Shown piece by piece: positions 35,715-45,726 of a stretch of DNA of 64,000 bases. The notes below the pieces were generated by a model. It had not been told where the DNA came from. It searched no databases and saw only the letters and a list, made by a program, of their open reading frames with translations. The translations under genes were made by a program, and so were the position numbers. Source of the DNA: Datura wrightii (Eukaryota > Streptophyta > Magnoliopsida > Solanales > Solanaceae); NCBI GenBank assembly GCA_035772735.1, contig JASDFA010000001.1:78704001-78768000 (forward strand), in the 5' to 3' direction. The first letter of the stretch is position 1; each line of letters starts with the position of its first letter.

Positions 35715-35717
35715 CTG
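35715..35717 (-). promoter_or_regulatory. Candidate 3' splice site before ORF2 (outer copy)
   Basis: On the - strand a T-rich stretch (CTTTGTGCTTCTTTGTGTAA) leads to ATTGACAG followed by GTACAATGG, so the acceptor would lie six bases before the ORF2 ATG. Conserved in the nested copy at 44371-44373. Confidence 0.5.
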
Positions 35718-36418
35718 TCAATTTACACAAAGAAGCACAAAGTTAAGCTAAAAACTTGTTAACTTCGGCTAAGGTCGGGTTACACAACATTTACCCCACA
35801 CTTAGGCCTTAGCTACTTCTACAAAATTACGGCAAGGATAACTCTAATTACACCACAGACAACACTATACACTTCATGCTTAGTGCGTTCACAAAAAAAT
35901 TTCGACAGCATAACGGTTAGCGTACTACTCAGACTTCATACAGCTAATCCCGATCCTACTATCGCTAACAATTCACACATCGCACTTCACAACAAAAACA
36001 ACAACAAAATAAAAACAACGATAAAAACATTCTATATACAATCTAATCCAAACAATCTAACCAATTTACACACTTTTTGCATTTTCCCAAAAAAAATTCG
36101 AGAATTTGTCGTCTTTTAACATTTACACAATATTTACCACGACTTCTCTCAATTTACAAACACACCCCGGCATCTAATTTGCCGACTTATCAAGTCACTC
36201 AAGTTAAATTCAACACTCATGCCCTAGAATACAATTCTATAATCAAATTCGAATTATTTACGCAATCGATAAGTTCAAACGCTAAATACAACAATCCAAA
36301 CATATATCAATCACAAATAACTCAACATCATGTTTAATTTCTACCTTGGGTGATATATCTCACCTCACATGCCCAAATTTGACTAAAATCGCCAAAAACA
36401 TTGAGATAGACGATGAAA

Positions 36419-36427
36419 ACATACCTT
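36419..36427 (-). promoter_or_regulatory. Candidate 5' splice site in the ORF2 leader (outer copy)
   Basis: AAGGTATGT on the - strand, a canonical plant donor; the nested copy has AAGGTATGT at 45076-45084. Paired with the acceptor at 35715 it gives a 710-nt intron (711 nt in the nested copy). Confidence 0.5.
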
Positions 36428-36559
36428 TGAATTGAGAAACCGAAGAAACTTGACGTATTCCTTGCCTAGGAACGTGGCACGGTGCTTGGGGAGGGGGAAA
36501 TAGGTGTTTTAGTCGCGGAGGGAAGAGGGAATGGGAAGAAATGGGGCGAAATTGGGGGT

Positions 36560-36569
36560 TTTAATTTAA
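36560..36569 (-). promoter_or_regulatory. TATA-like element of putative internal promoter (outer copy)
   Basis: TTAAATTAAA on the - strand followed by a pyrimidine-rich stretch (CCCATTTCTTCCCATTCCC), the combination typical of plant core promoters. The nested copy has TTTAAATAATAA at 45215-45226 in the same position. Confidence 0.4.
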
Positions 36570-36625
36570 GAAAACACGCGGGTCACCCGGCAACCCGGTG
36601 TGACCCGGCACCAAATACACGGCAA

Positions 36626-36763
36626 CGTGTCACGGAGGGTAACGCGGAGCCCTACCTCCGTGACACGGAGCCAATGCGTTGGCTTACTGGAATTTTTGAA
36701 AAATCCAGATTTTGCCTTCAACGTGTCATGGAGGGTAACGCGGAGACCTACCTCCGTGACGCG
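36626..36763 (-). repeat. Duplicated U3 hairpin module in the spacer (outer copy)
   Basis: Two inverted repeats, CGTGTCACGGAGG/CCTCCGTGACACG at 36626-36638/36655-36667 and a near copy at 36722-36734/36751-36763, separated by ACTGGAATTT-containing sequence. The LTR has the same two hairpins, the same ACTGGAATTT between them and nearly the same spacing (32128 and 32222), so one is a duplicate of the other. Confidence 0.8.
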
Positions 36764-37117
36764 GAGCTAACACGCCAGTGCCCTGTTTCTTCAATTAAAT
36801 TAATTTTTCATACCTTGCCTCATTTTCTCGATTCCATGTATATTTCCTCCGTTATACCTGAAAATCACCTCACTAAACAGAATTGGTTAGATTAATAGAT
36901 TTCCCTAACTAAAATAAAAATACTAACTAAAATGAAAATCTAAACCTAATCAAGAAAAGAAAAATAAAAATAAAAATTGGAAATAAAAAATAAAAACAAA
37001 AATAAAGAGAAAAATTAACTACACTGTGCAAAAAAAAAAGAAAAATAAAATATTTTTCTCACGGGTTGCCTCCCATGCAGCGCCTGGTTTACCGTCGCGG
37101 CTCGACGTCCTTTATGC

Positions 37118-38284
37118 TCACTTGTCTACTAGGGTGATGGACGATTTGTCCCGATCCTTGTCCTCCCCCCAGTAATGCTTACATATCTGCCCATTTACCA
37201 AGAACGTAGCACTTCTATCTTCTTGCCACAGTTCTACCGCCCCGTGAGGGGTCATTCTTACCACTTCAAATGGTCCCGACCATTTAGACCTCAGCTTACC
37301 AGGAAACAATTTTAATCTTGAATTAAAAAGCAAAACTTGTTGTCCCGGTTCGAAAATGTGATGCACCACATGCTTATCATGCCATCTTTTGGTTCTATCC
37401 TTGTAGTACTTCGCACTCTCATAGGCATGCCAGCGAAACTCATCAAGTTCGCTAAGCTGCATCAGTCTCTTTTTGCCCGCCAGCTCTGAGTCCATATTTA
37501 ACTTTCTGACAGCCCAGTAAGCTCGGTGCTCAAGTTCTACCGAGAGATGACATGCCTTGCCGTAAACCAATCGGTATGGTGACGTTCCAATCGGTGTCTT
37601 ATAAGCAGTTCGGTAGGCCCACAACGCATCATCGAGTTTGCTAGACCAATCATTCCGTTGTGTATTCACCGTTTTCTGAAGAATCTGTTTCACCTCCCTA
37701 TTTGACACCTCTACTTGCCCACTAGTTTGTGGGTGATATGTTGTTGCCACTTTGTGGTGCACCCCATACTTGGCTAATAGTTTCTTGAAACTTGCATTGA
37801 CAAAATGAGCCCCTCCGTCACTGATAATTGCTCGGGGTGTCCCAAACCTTGTGAGAATGTGTTTTTTCACAAACTTCGTTACTACCTTGTTATCATTCCT
37901 GGGGCAAGCTATTGCTTCCACCCATTTTGATACATAATCTACAGCTACCAAGATGTAACGATTACCAAATGACGGTGGGAATGGGCCCATGAAATCAATG
38001 CCCCATACATCGAAGGGCTCAACTTCCAGTATGTTCTGCAAAGGCATCTCTTGTCTTCTGCAAATTGATCCTGTCCGCTGACATCTATCACACATTTTGA
38101 CATACGCCATAGAATCTCTGAACAGTGTTGGCCAAAAGAAACCTGACTGAAGAACCTTGTGTGCTGTTCTCTCACCTCTGTGATGCCCTCCATACAACGA
38201 AGAATGGCAGCCCCTTAACACTTCTGTTGTCTGACTCTCTGGAATGCATCTTCTCATCACCTGGTCTGGTCCTTGCTTGAACAA
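37118..38284 (-). CDS. Outer family 1 integrase (intact domain, frameshifted from RT)
   Basis: 388-codon open frame. N-terminal zinc domain (CHSSLYGGHH...CDRCQR), catalytic core with all three acidic residues in context (VWGIDFMGPFPPS; AIISDGGAHF; QVEVSNREVKQIL) and the Athila-type C-terminus (GQQVLLFNSRLKLFPGKLRSKWSGPF). The last residues, HYWGEDKDRDKSSITLVDK, are also found fused to gag-protease in the nested copy. A one-base insertion near 38310 separates this frame from the RT frame; the Met at 38284 is internal, not a start. Confidence 0.88.
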   Translation of the reverse strand: MFKQGPDQVMRRCIPESQTTEVLRGCHSSLYGGHHRGERTAHKVLQSGFFWPTLFRDSMAYVKMCDRCQRTGSICRRQEMPLQNILEVEPFDVWGIDFMGPFPPSFGNRYILVAVDYVSKWVEAIACPRNDNKVVTKFVKKHILTRFGTPRAIISDGGAHFVNASFKKLLAKYGVHHKVATTYHPQTSGQVEVSNREVKQILQKTVNTQRNDWSSKLDDALWAYRTAYKTPIGTSPYRLVYGKACHLSVELEHRAYWAVRKLNMDSELAGKKRLMQLSELDEFRWHAYESAKYYKDRTKRWHDKHVVHHIFEPGQQVLLFNSRLKLFPGKLRSKWSGPFEVVRMTPHGAVELWQEDRSATFLVNGQICKHYWGEDKDRDKSSITLVDK

Positions 38285-39803
38285 ATATGGCTCATCCCAT
38301 ACATATGCCGGCTGTCATGCCTCAATTTCCTCCTTTGCTGGTCTGTTATTTCAGGTGGGTAAACTCCACTCACTAGCAAGTTAACTATGTCAGCATACCA
38401 GGGAACTTCAGCTTCACCCACTGCCAAGAGTTGCTCATCTGGGAAGTCTTCGTTTATGTCATCACCTTCCATCACATGCGACCGACTTTCCAGTCGTGAT
38501 AGGTGGTCTGCTACTTGGTTCTCACTCCCCTTTCTATCTCTAATCACAAGGTCAAACTCCTGTAGCAGTAAGATCCATCTGATCAATCTAGGCTTAGCAT
38601 CTTTCTTGTTGAATAGGTACCGAATAGCTGCATGATCAGTGTACACCACCACTTTCGAACCCACCAAATAGGACCTGAACTTGTCAAATGCAAACACCAG
38701 AGCTAGCATTTCCTTTTCTGCGACTGTGTAATTACTCTGGGCCGGATTCAGTATCTTGCTGGCATAGTAAATAGAATGAAAAATTCTATTTTTCTGTTGT
38801 CCCAATACAGCACCCACAGCCACATCACTGGCATCACACATCAGCTCAAATGGTTGTTCCCAATCAGGAGAAGTAAGTATAGGTGCTTCTATCAATTTCT
38901 GCTTCAATTTTTCAAATGCTGTAACACACTCATCGTCCAACTCAAACTTTACCTCCTTTTCTAACAGTCTGCATAGTGGTCTAGAAATGTTGGAAAAGTT
39001 TTTAATGAACCGTCTGTAGAATCCCGCATGCCCCAGAAAACTGCGCACACCTTTCACTGACACTGGTGGTGGCAATTTTTCAATAACCTCGATCTTAGCA
39101 CGATCAACTTCCAACCCCTTTTTAGACACTTTGTGGCCCAGGACAATCCCCTCCTTCACTAAGAAGTGGCATTTCTCCCAGTTTAACACAAGGTTGGATT
39201 TTTCACATCGAGCCAGCACCCTTTCAAGATTCTGCAAACAAGTAGCAAACGAATTACCGAAAACAGAAAAATCATCCATAAATACCTCAACAAAATCCTC
39301 AACCATGTCATGAAAAATAGCCATCATGCATCTCTGGAATGTGGCGGGTGCGTTGCATAACCCAAACGGCATCCGCCTGAAAGCATATGTCCCATAAGGA
39401 TAGGTGAAAGTAGTCTTCTCTTGATCCTCAGGAGCGATGACTATTTGGTTATAGCCAGAGTACCCATCAAGGAAGCAATAATACTCCTGCCCTGCCAGTC
39501 TATCAAGTATTTGGTCAATAAAAGGAATGGGGTAATGGTCTTTCCTCGTGGCTTCATTTAGTTTTCTATAGTCCATACAAATTCGCCAGCCTGTGACGGT
39601 TCGTGTAGGGATCAACTCATTTTTCTCATTAGTGATTACAGTCATCCCTCCTTTCTTAAGAACACATTGAACGGGACTGACCCACTCACTGTCTGAAATT
39701 GGGTAAACTACACCTGCATCAAGCCACTTGATTATTTCCTTCCTTACCACCTCTTTCATTGCTGGGTTAAGTCTCCTCTGCGGCTGAACAGTTGGCTTGG
39801 CTC
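38257..39803 (-). pseudogene. Outer family 1 reverse transcriptase and RNase H
   Basis: Open from the nested insertion point at 39803 (reading AKPTVQPQRRLNPAMKE) to a stop at 38257; codons upstream of 39803 in the same frame belong to the nested LTR. RT motifs: SEWVSPVQCVLKKGGMTV, GWRICMDYRKLN, LDGYSGYNQI, TYAFRRMPFGLCNAPATFQR and the catalytic VFMDDFSVFG (about 39263-39290), intact. RNase H: ELMCDASDVAVGAVLG, YTVAEKEMLALVFA, VYTDHAAIRYL. The polyprotein is broken on the left by the 9.9-kb insertion and on the right by the frameshift near 38310. Confidence 0.88.
39799..39803. repeat. Target site duplication of nested family 1 copy, left
   Basis: GGCTC, identical to 49711-49715. It pairs the LTRs at 39804 and 49710. 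Confidence 0.88.
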
Positions 39804-41248
39804 TGCTCGGTGCTTTGGGGTACGGGTAAAAACCGACACGCAAGTGCACGTGGTCAAACAAGTAATAAAGTGGCTAAGTAGCTAAGTATCGATCCAAGGA
39901 GGCTCAAGATATGTAAAATTGCCTAATTTACTATATTTTTATTTAACTTCTAATTATGCTAACAACGTACCCAAGAGTAATTGAATTTTTGTTTCTAAAC
40001 TATATACTACAATTAATACAAACTATTTACTTTTGAATTCAGACAATGGATATGAACATGCCAAGGTTAAGAACAAGTAATGAACTTGATAATCATGATA
40101 ATTTTGTTTAATTCTCTTCTTCATGTTGCTAGCCAAGAACATTTTCCTAGAAATTAAAATTCTCGTATTTAATTTCACTTTAGAATCATAAACCATCCGT
40201 CTACATTTCTGTGATCAAATGCAATTTATGACCTAGCACTACAATTTCGGTTCCTAAATTGACTAATACGGCTTCCAAGTATATTTCTATCAGGAAAGCA
40301 CATCAAAACCCAATTTTCCCAAATCAAGTTAAGAACAATACCCTATTAATTCACAACTTTCCAATTTCTTGCTCTCTCGAGTGAAATTGGACTTTTTAGA
40401 TATACATTAATGTTGGCCAATCACTAATGCAGTAAAGAACAAGAATTAATAGAACAACATTAAAGGAGAAGAATAAACCATATCAATGAAAATCAGAATT
40501 CATTACACATGTTCAAAACCTCAGCAAGAAAGAGAATTAGCCACTCATTCTTGGATTGATCATCCTAAAATGAGTGTAAATCATACGTACAATTGATAGA
40601 AAGAAGAAAGGAAGAGAAGAAATCCCTTAGCTTTTCCAATCTTCAACTGCTACTAACCCACGTTCCTGCTCTCCACTTCTGAACTCAGTCTAAAAACTGA
40701 AAACTACTTAAAATAAACCGAAGTGTGCTATTTATACTAGTGGGAAATTTTTCCCGGAATAACAAGCAACGTGTCACGGAGGCCAACGCGGAGCAATGCC
40801 TCCGTGACACGGCGTGGACGCGGACCCTCACTGGAATTTCCAGGGTCCAGTAATTTAACCTCAATGTGGCACAGAGGCCATCGCGGAGGCCTATCTCCGT
40901 GCCACGGAGCTGACGCGCAGGCACACTGGAAATTGTAAATTTAATTCCTGCTCAGGCAGTGTGCTGCCGCGATGGTAGAGTGGCACGGAGCCATCGCGGA
41001 GCCCCTATAAATCCTGCATTCCCGGGTCTTTTCCACGCTCGCATACAAGTCCAACTCCGACATAGTTCCAACATGCATTTTAGCTCCTAAAAATCACATT
41101 TTCCTGCAAAACAAATGCTAATCATGTTGGTTAGTATAAATTCGCATTTTATTACCAATTACATGATATTATATACACATTGCACAACAAACAAGGTAAA
41201 AATGATACGTTTGAGTATCACTTGGGCATATAAATCTGCCCAAGATCA
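39804..41248 (-). repeat. 3' LTR of nested family 1 copy
   Basis: 1445 bp. Differs from its partner 48263-49710 by a 3-bp gap near 39963 and few substitutions. The left end (TGCTCGGTGCTTTGGGG) marks a subfamily different from the outer element's LTR (TGTTCGGTGCGTTGTTGG). TATA box at 40728-40736, hairpins at about 40768-40812 and 40862-40908. Confidence 0.92.
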
Positions 41249-43144
41249 CTTACTCCACACTTAAATCCTTGTTCGTCCTCGAACAACACATACACAACTC
41301 ATGCAAATTACATCCCAACTTTCGTCACTATGGTGCAACAATTTACGCTACGGTCATACCGATTATTCAATTTTTGCAAATCATCAAGAAAACATGCTTG
41401 GTCGTACAAGACAATGACCTTAATACATCAAGGCTTCCTAGACTTTTAAGAATTGATTCTTGATATCGGCAAACTCATGCAAATCAACTAATCAAGAAAT
41501 CCGACACGAAAATCAATCTTTCATCAAGCATGTGCCCTCACAACTCGAGAGAAACTTCCCCTTTATGTTCATGCAACACACAAACATGCAAGTAGGGGCA
41601 TATAAAAATTAATTTCACTCTCTCTCCCAAAAGAATTCACATGCATCATGTCATTACCCATAGGCTTGCCCTTAGTGTATTACTCCACTAATATAAAGAA
41701 ATGCAATGTAGGATCAAATAGGACTTTTAATGGGTTGTAACGGGGCTATGGATCTAGTAAGAATATATTGGATTAGCCAATAATAATCGCTAGCATCCTT
41801 AAGCGCCTTTCCAACTCATTCCCATCGACTCATGGACATTGTTCCTCTTTTTTCTCTTTTTCTCCCATTCATGCTGGTTTACTTTCATACAACCTATTTC
41901 ATCAACCACACTTGACACAAAACAGAGGGTTTTCATGTACCCTCAATATCAATTAATTACAACAAGTGCCTCTTCAACATCATCTTTTCTTTCCTCACTT
42001 TGCTTTTCTTTTTCTTTTCACTCTTTAACACTTTGGGAAACATTTTCTGTTCTTTGTAAGCGCTTAAGAGCTTCTTTTAGACTTTGAGGCCAATGAAAAG
42101 AAGGAATAAAGCTTAGTTCATACAATTTTGATCAAAAGAAAGAAATCGGCTAAAGGCTCAACGGGCTGACTAGGGTACACAACATATAAAAAGGTAGAAT
42201 TTGACAAGAAAAAAAATATGGAAACTATCGGTTAAAACAAAGAAATGCCTACATCCTTTCCAACACTACACCTCCTTCATTTCGCTTCGTATACACACCA
42301 GGCAAGTTCTAGACAATTCACAATGACATGGAATAGCAAATCCTCACTTCACACTTCATGCACATGCTCGAATCAAGATGCATTCGCAGACTCTTTAATT
42401 AGTCAATTACATGAATTCAAGATTAAGCCTCAACCATAATGAACCAAATTCTATAGCCTAGGTAACTCAACATATTTACAGAATTTCATGCTTTCAAACG
42501 AATCATTTTCACAATTTGAACATCAATTACAACACGCAACGAAATTTTAGCAACCATAAGCAACTACAGTTCATTGATGCAATCCACCAAAGAAAACTAA
42601 AAAAAACAAATAAAAATCCTACTCCTACCGACTACATTTCCCTTAAGACGGTCGTCATCCATCCATCATAGGGAACGGTCACTAACTATGACATCGGTTC
42701 AATGGGACTATTCTTGGTAAAAGAACCAAAAACAAACTCCGAGAAACCCAAAAAAATAAAAATCGAAAAAATTTTTGCAACATATCGATCATTTCGATAG
42801 AAAGAAAATATTTACAAGTGCAATATATTTTCGCAAAAATTTTGAAAAATATCGACCATGTCGATAGAGAAAAAAATTATTTACAAAATTTACAAAATAT
42901 TTACCATTGCAACCATAACTTTCAAAAACACACATCATTAGCCACAAAACAAATATATATGTACATCACAAATCAGTTCACAACAGGGAAGGCACAACAT
43001 ACATAAACAACAAGGAAAAATTATACAGCAATTTAGAGCCTTGACCTAGCACCTAACTACTCCCCACCCCACACTTAAATCGAACACTATTCCCAGTGTT
43101 CACAAAAATAAAAAGCACAAAATTTGGGTGGTGGAACTCCCTGC
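41249..43144 (-). other. 3' untranslated region and polypurine tract of nested copy
   Basis: 1.9 kb, homologous to 32606-34488. Contains the same short open frames (for instance 41839-42087 and 42245-42439) as the outer copy, which I regard as chance frames: they lie antisense to the element and no family is recognisable. Confidence 0.7.
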
Positions 43145-44365
43145 TCAGTCGAAATATTCGACTTCCTCATCCGGTGCTGCAGCCTCGTCACCCATATCTG
43201 AATCAGCTCCATCGTCGTCATCGGACTCCACATCAGAGTCCTCACGACGTGTCTCCTCATCAGTAGGGACATCATCGTCTGTCGGCTCCACAAAGGCTGG
43301 CCCCACCTTACATAAGGCTCTGGCGTTCTCGCCAAAGGGGTAGTCCAGCTCCAGCTGCCATAACTCCTCCTCGGTGGCTGGTCTCCCACCTATCCGTAGC
43401 TGCAACATCTTCATGCCGAACATACGGGCCATGTACTTATCGTCACGAGCATGTCGCTCGCCCAAAGTCAGCACGGGTCCGTGTGTAGTGTCGGGGGCCT
43501 TAGTCTTTGTCACATCAAGGGCCCTCCGCTCCAGCTGCGGAATGTAATCCAAGGCTTCTTCCTCAATGTCGAGGCCTCGGAGGAAGGTGGTGATGAGTCC
43601 GCCAAACCCGTATCTGTGACCCTGGTGCAGTCTGGCTCTCTTCATGGAGGATATTATGACCGCCCCAACATTAATCTCAAGCCCTTTCATAAGGGCATAC
43701 ACCAAGCAGACACGGTCCCGGGTCACGTCTGTCATATGAACTCCCGGGATCAAGCACGAACATACTATTTTTAGCCAGATTCTGGCCTCCCTGTTCATCT
43801 ACGAATAGGGCAGAGTCTGGTGGTAACCCCTCTCCTTGTGTCTACTCCATCGGGCTGTGGATCGAGCCCCACACAACGTACGTCTGATGTCGGCGTACGG
43901 TGGGGTGATGTTTAGCTGGCGGAGAACGTGGGCGTCTATGTCCCGCGCTCCAACAATGGCATTCAGCTACTGGGGTTCCAGAGTGACAATCTGCCCTCTG
44001 ATTTTAATAGTGTGGCTTCTGATGGCCGGGTTCCAGTTGGCATAAAATTCCCGGACCAAATGAAGGTTGCACTCCTTGGGCTCCTGAAAAATAAAGCTGA
44101 GCCCAGCTGCCTCAATCCTCTGTACAATGTGAGGGAACTCCTGTGCAAGTGGTTCCCTAGCAATATGTTCCTCGGGGAAGTACTTGTTCTCCTTATGCTT
44201 TGCGTACCATTTCTTCCCTTCATCGGTGACCCATCGTGTTCCGTATCGGCGGTGTTGGCCGCGCGGAACAGCAGGTGCAGCTGGGACTGCAGTGCCCAGT
44301 CTCATCCTTTTCCTTCCGGTGCCTGAGGTAGAAGCACCCTTGCCTTTGTCTTGCCTGCTAGCCAT
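43145..44365 (-). pseudogene. ORF2 of nested copy, two premature stops
   Basis: Same protein as 34489-35709, start ATG at 44365. It is interrupted by TAG at about 43964-43966 (Gln in the outer copy, after QIVTLEP) and by TAG at about 43799-43801 (Gln in YSQMN). Frames 43967-44365 and 43145-43798 are otherwise open and collinear. The acidic C-terminus (EVEYFD) is intact. Both stops can arise through C-to-T changes, as expected for methylated cytosines. Confidence 0.85.
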
Positions 44366-45726
44366 TGTACCTGTCAATTTACACAAACAAGCACAACGTT
44401 AAGCTAAATAGTTGTTAGCTTCGGCTAAGGTTGGGTTACACAAAATTTACCCCACACTTAGTCCTTAACAATATTTACAAAATTTCAGCAAGGATAGCTC
44501 TATTTACAACCCCATACATAAACAACTATACACATATTGCTTAGTGCGTTCGTAACAAAATTTCGACAGCATAACGGTTAGCGTACTACTCAGACTTCAT
44601 ACAGCGAATTCCCAATCCTACTATCGCTAGCAATTCAACCATCGCACAAGCAACAAAACAACCACAAACTAAAAACAACTAGAAAAATATTTTATATACA
44701 AGCTAATCTAACAATCTAACCAATTCACACATTATGCATTTTCCCACAAAAATTCGAGAATTAGTCGTCTTTTAACAGTTATACAATATTTACCACGACT
44801 TATCTCAAATAATAAACACACCCCGGCATCAATTTCACCAAACTATCAAGTTGCCCAAGTCGAATTCAACAACCCAAGCCCTAAAATAAAATTCGACAAT
44901 CAATTTCGAATTATTTACATAATCGATAAGTTCAAACGCCAAATACAACAATCCGAACAAAAATCAATCACAAAATAATTCAATATCATGTTCAATTTCT
45001 ACCTAGGGTGATATTTCTCACCTTATATGCCCAAATTTGACAAAAATCGCCAAAAATTTGAGTTAGACGATGAAAACATACCTTAGAATTGAAGAATCGA
45101 AGAAACTTGACGTTTTTCTTTGCCTATCAACGTGGCACGTTGCTTGGGGAGGGGGAAATGGGTGTTTGGTCGCGGAGGGAAGAGGGAATGGGGGAATTTG
45201 GGGCGAAATTGGGGTTATTATTTAAAGGAAACACGCAGGTCACCCGGAAACCCGGTGTGACCCGGCACTGGATAAAGGGCAACGTGTCACGGAGGGTAAC
45301 GCGGAGCCCCTCCTCCGTGACACGGAGCCAACGCGTTGGCTTACTGGAATTTTGAAAAATCCAGATTTTCCTTCAACGTGTCATGGAGGCCAACGCGGAG
45401 CATTGCCTCCGTGACACGGCGCCAACGCGCCAGTGCTCTGTTTCACCAATAAATTTAATTTTCATACCTCGCCTCATTTTCTCGATTCCATGTATATTTC
45501 CTCCGTTATACCTGAAAATCACCTCACTAAACAAAAATTGGTTAAATTAATAGATTTCCCTAACTAAAAATAAAAGATACTAACTAAAATGCAAATCTAA
45601 ACCTAGTCAAGAAAAAGAAAAGAAAAGTAAAAATTATATACACTAAAAAGAAAGAAAGAAAATATTTTCACAGGTTGCCTCTCGTGCAGCGCCTGGTTTA
45701 CCGTCGCGGCTCGACGTCCTTTAAGC
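44366..45726 (-). other. Spacer of nested copy with the same promoter-like module
   Basis: Gene-free. - strand order as in the outer copy: hairpins (45376-45418 and 45283-45324), TATA-like TTTAAATAATAA (45215-45226), CT-rich tract, donor AAGGTATGT (45076-45084), 711-bp presumed intron, acceptor (44371-44373), ORF2 ATG. Confidence 0.6.

Larger units (their letters stand above)
35718..37117 (-). other. pol-ORF2 spacer of outer family 1 element (internal promoter candidate)
   Basis: 1.4 kb without genes between the pol stop and ORF2. On the - strand, in order: the GGGAGGCAACCCGTGAG region after pol, two GC-rich hairpins (36722-36763, 36626-36667) that duplicate the U3 hairpins of the LTR with the same ~95-bp spacing, a TATA-like TTAAATTAAA (36560-36569), a CT-rich tract (36480-36559), a splice donor AAG/GTATGT (36419-36427), and an AT-rich presumed intron of 710 bp to the acceptor at 35715. 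All are conserved in the nested copy. Confidence 0.6.

Noticed and set aside
35201..35746. Open frames on the + strand across ORF2 (also 43451-44402)
   Set aside because: They are antisense to the conserved ORF2, arise from its GC-rich codons, and match no family.
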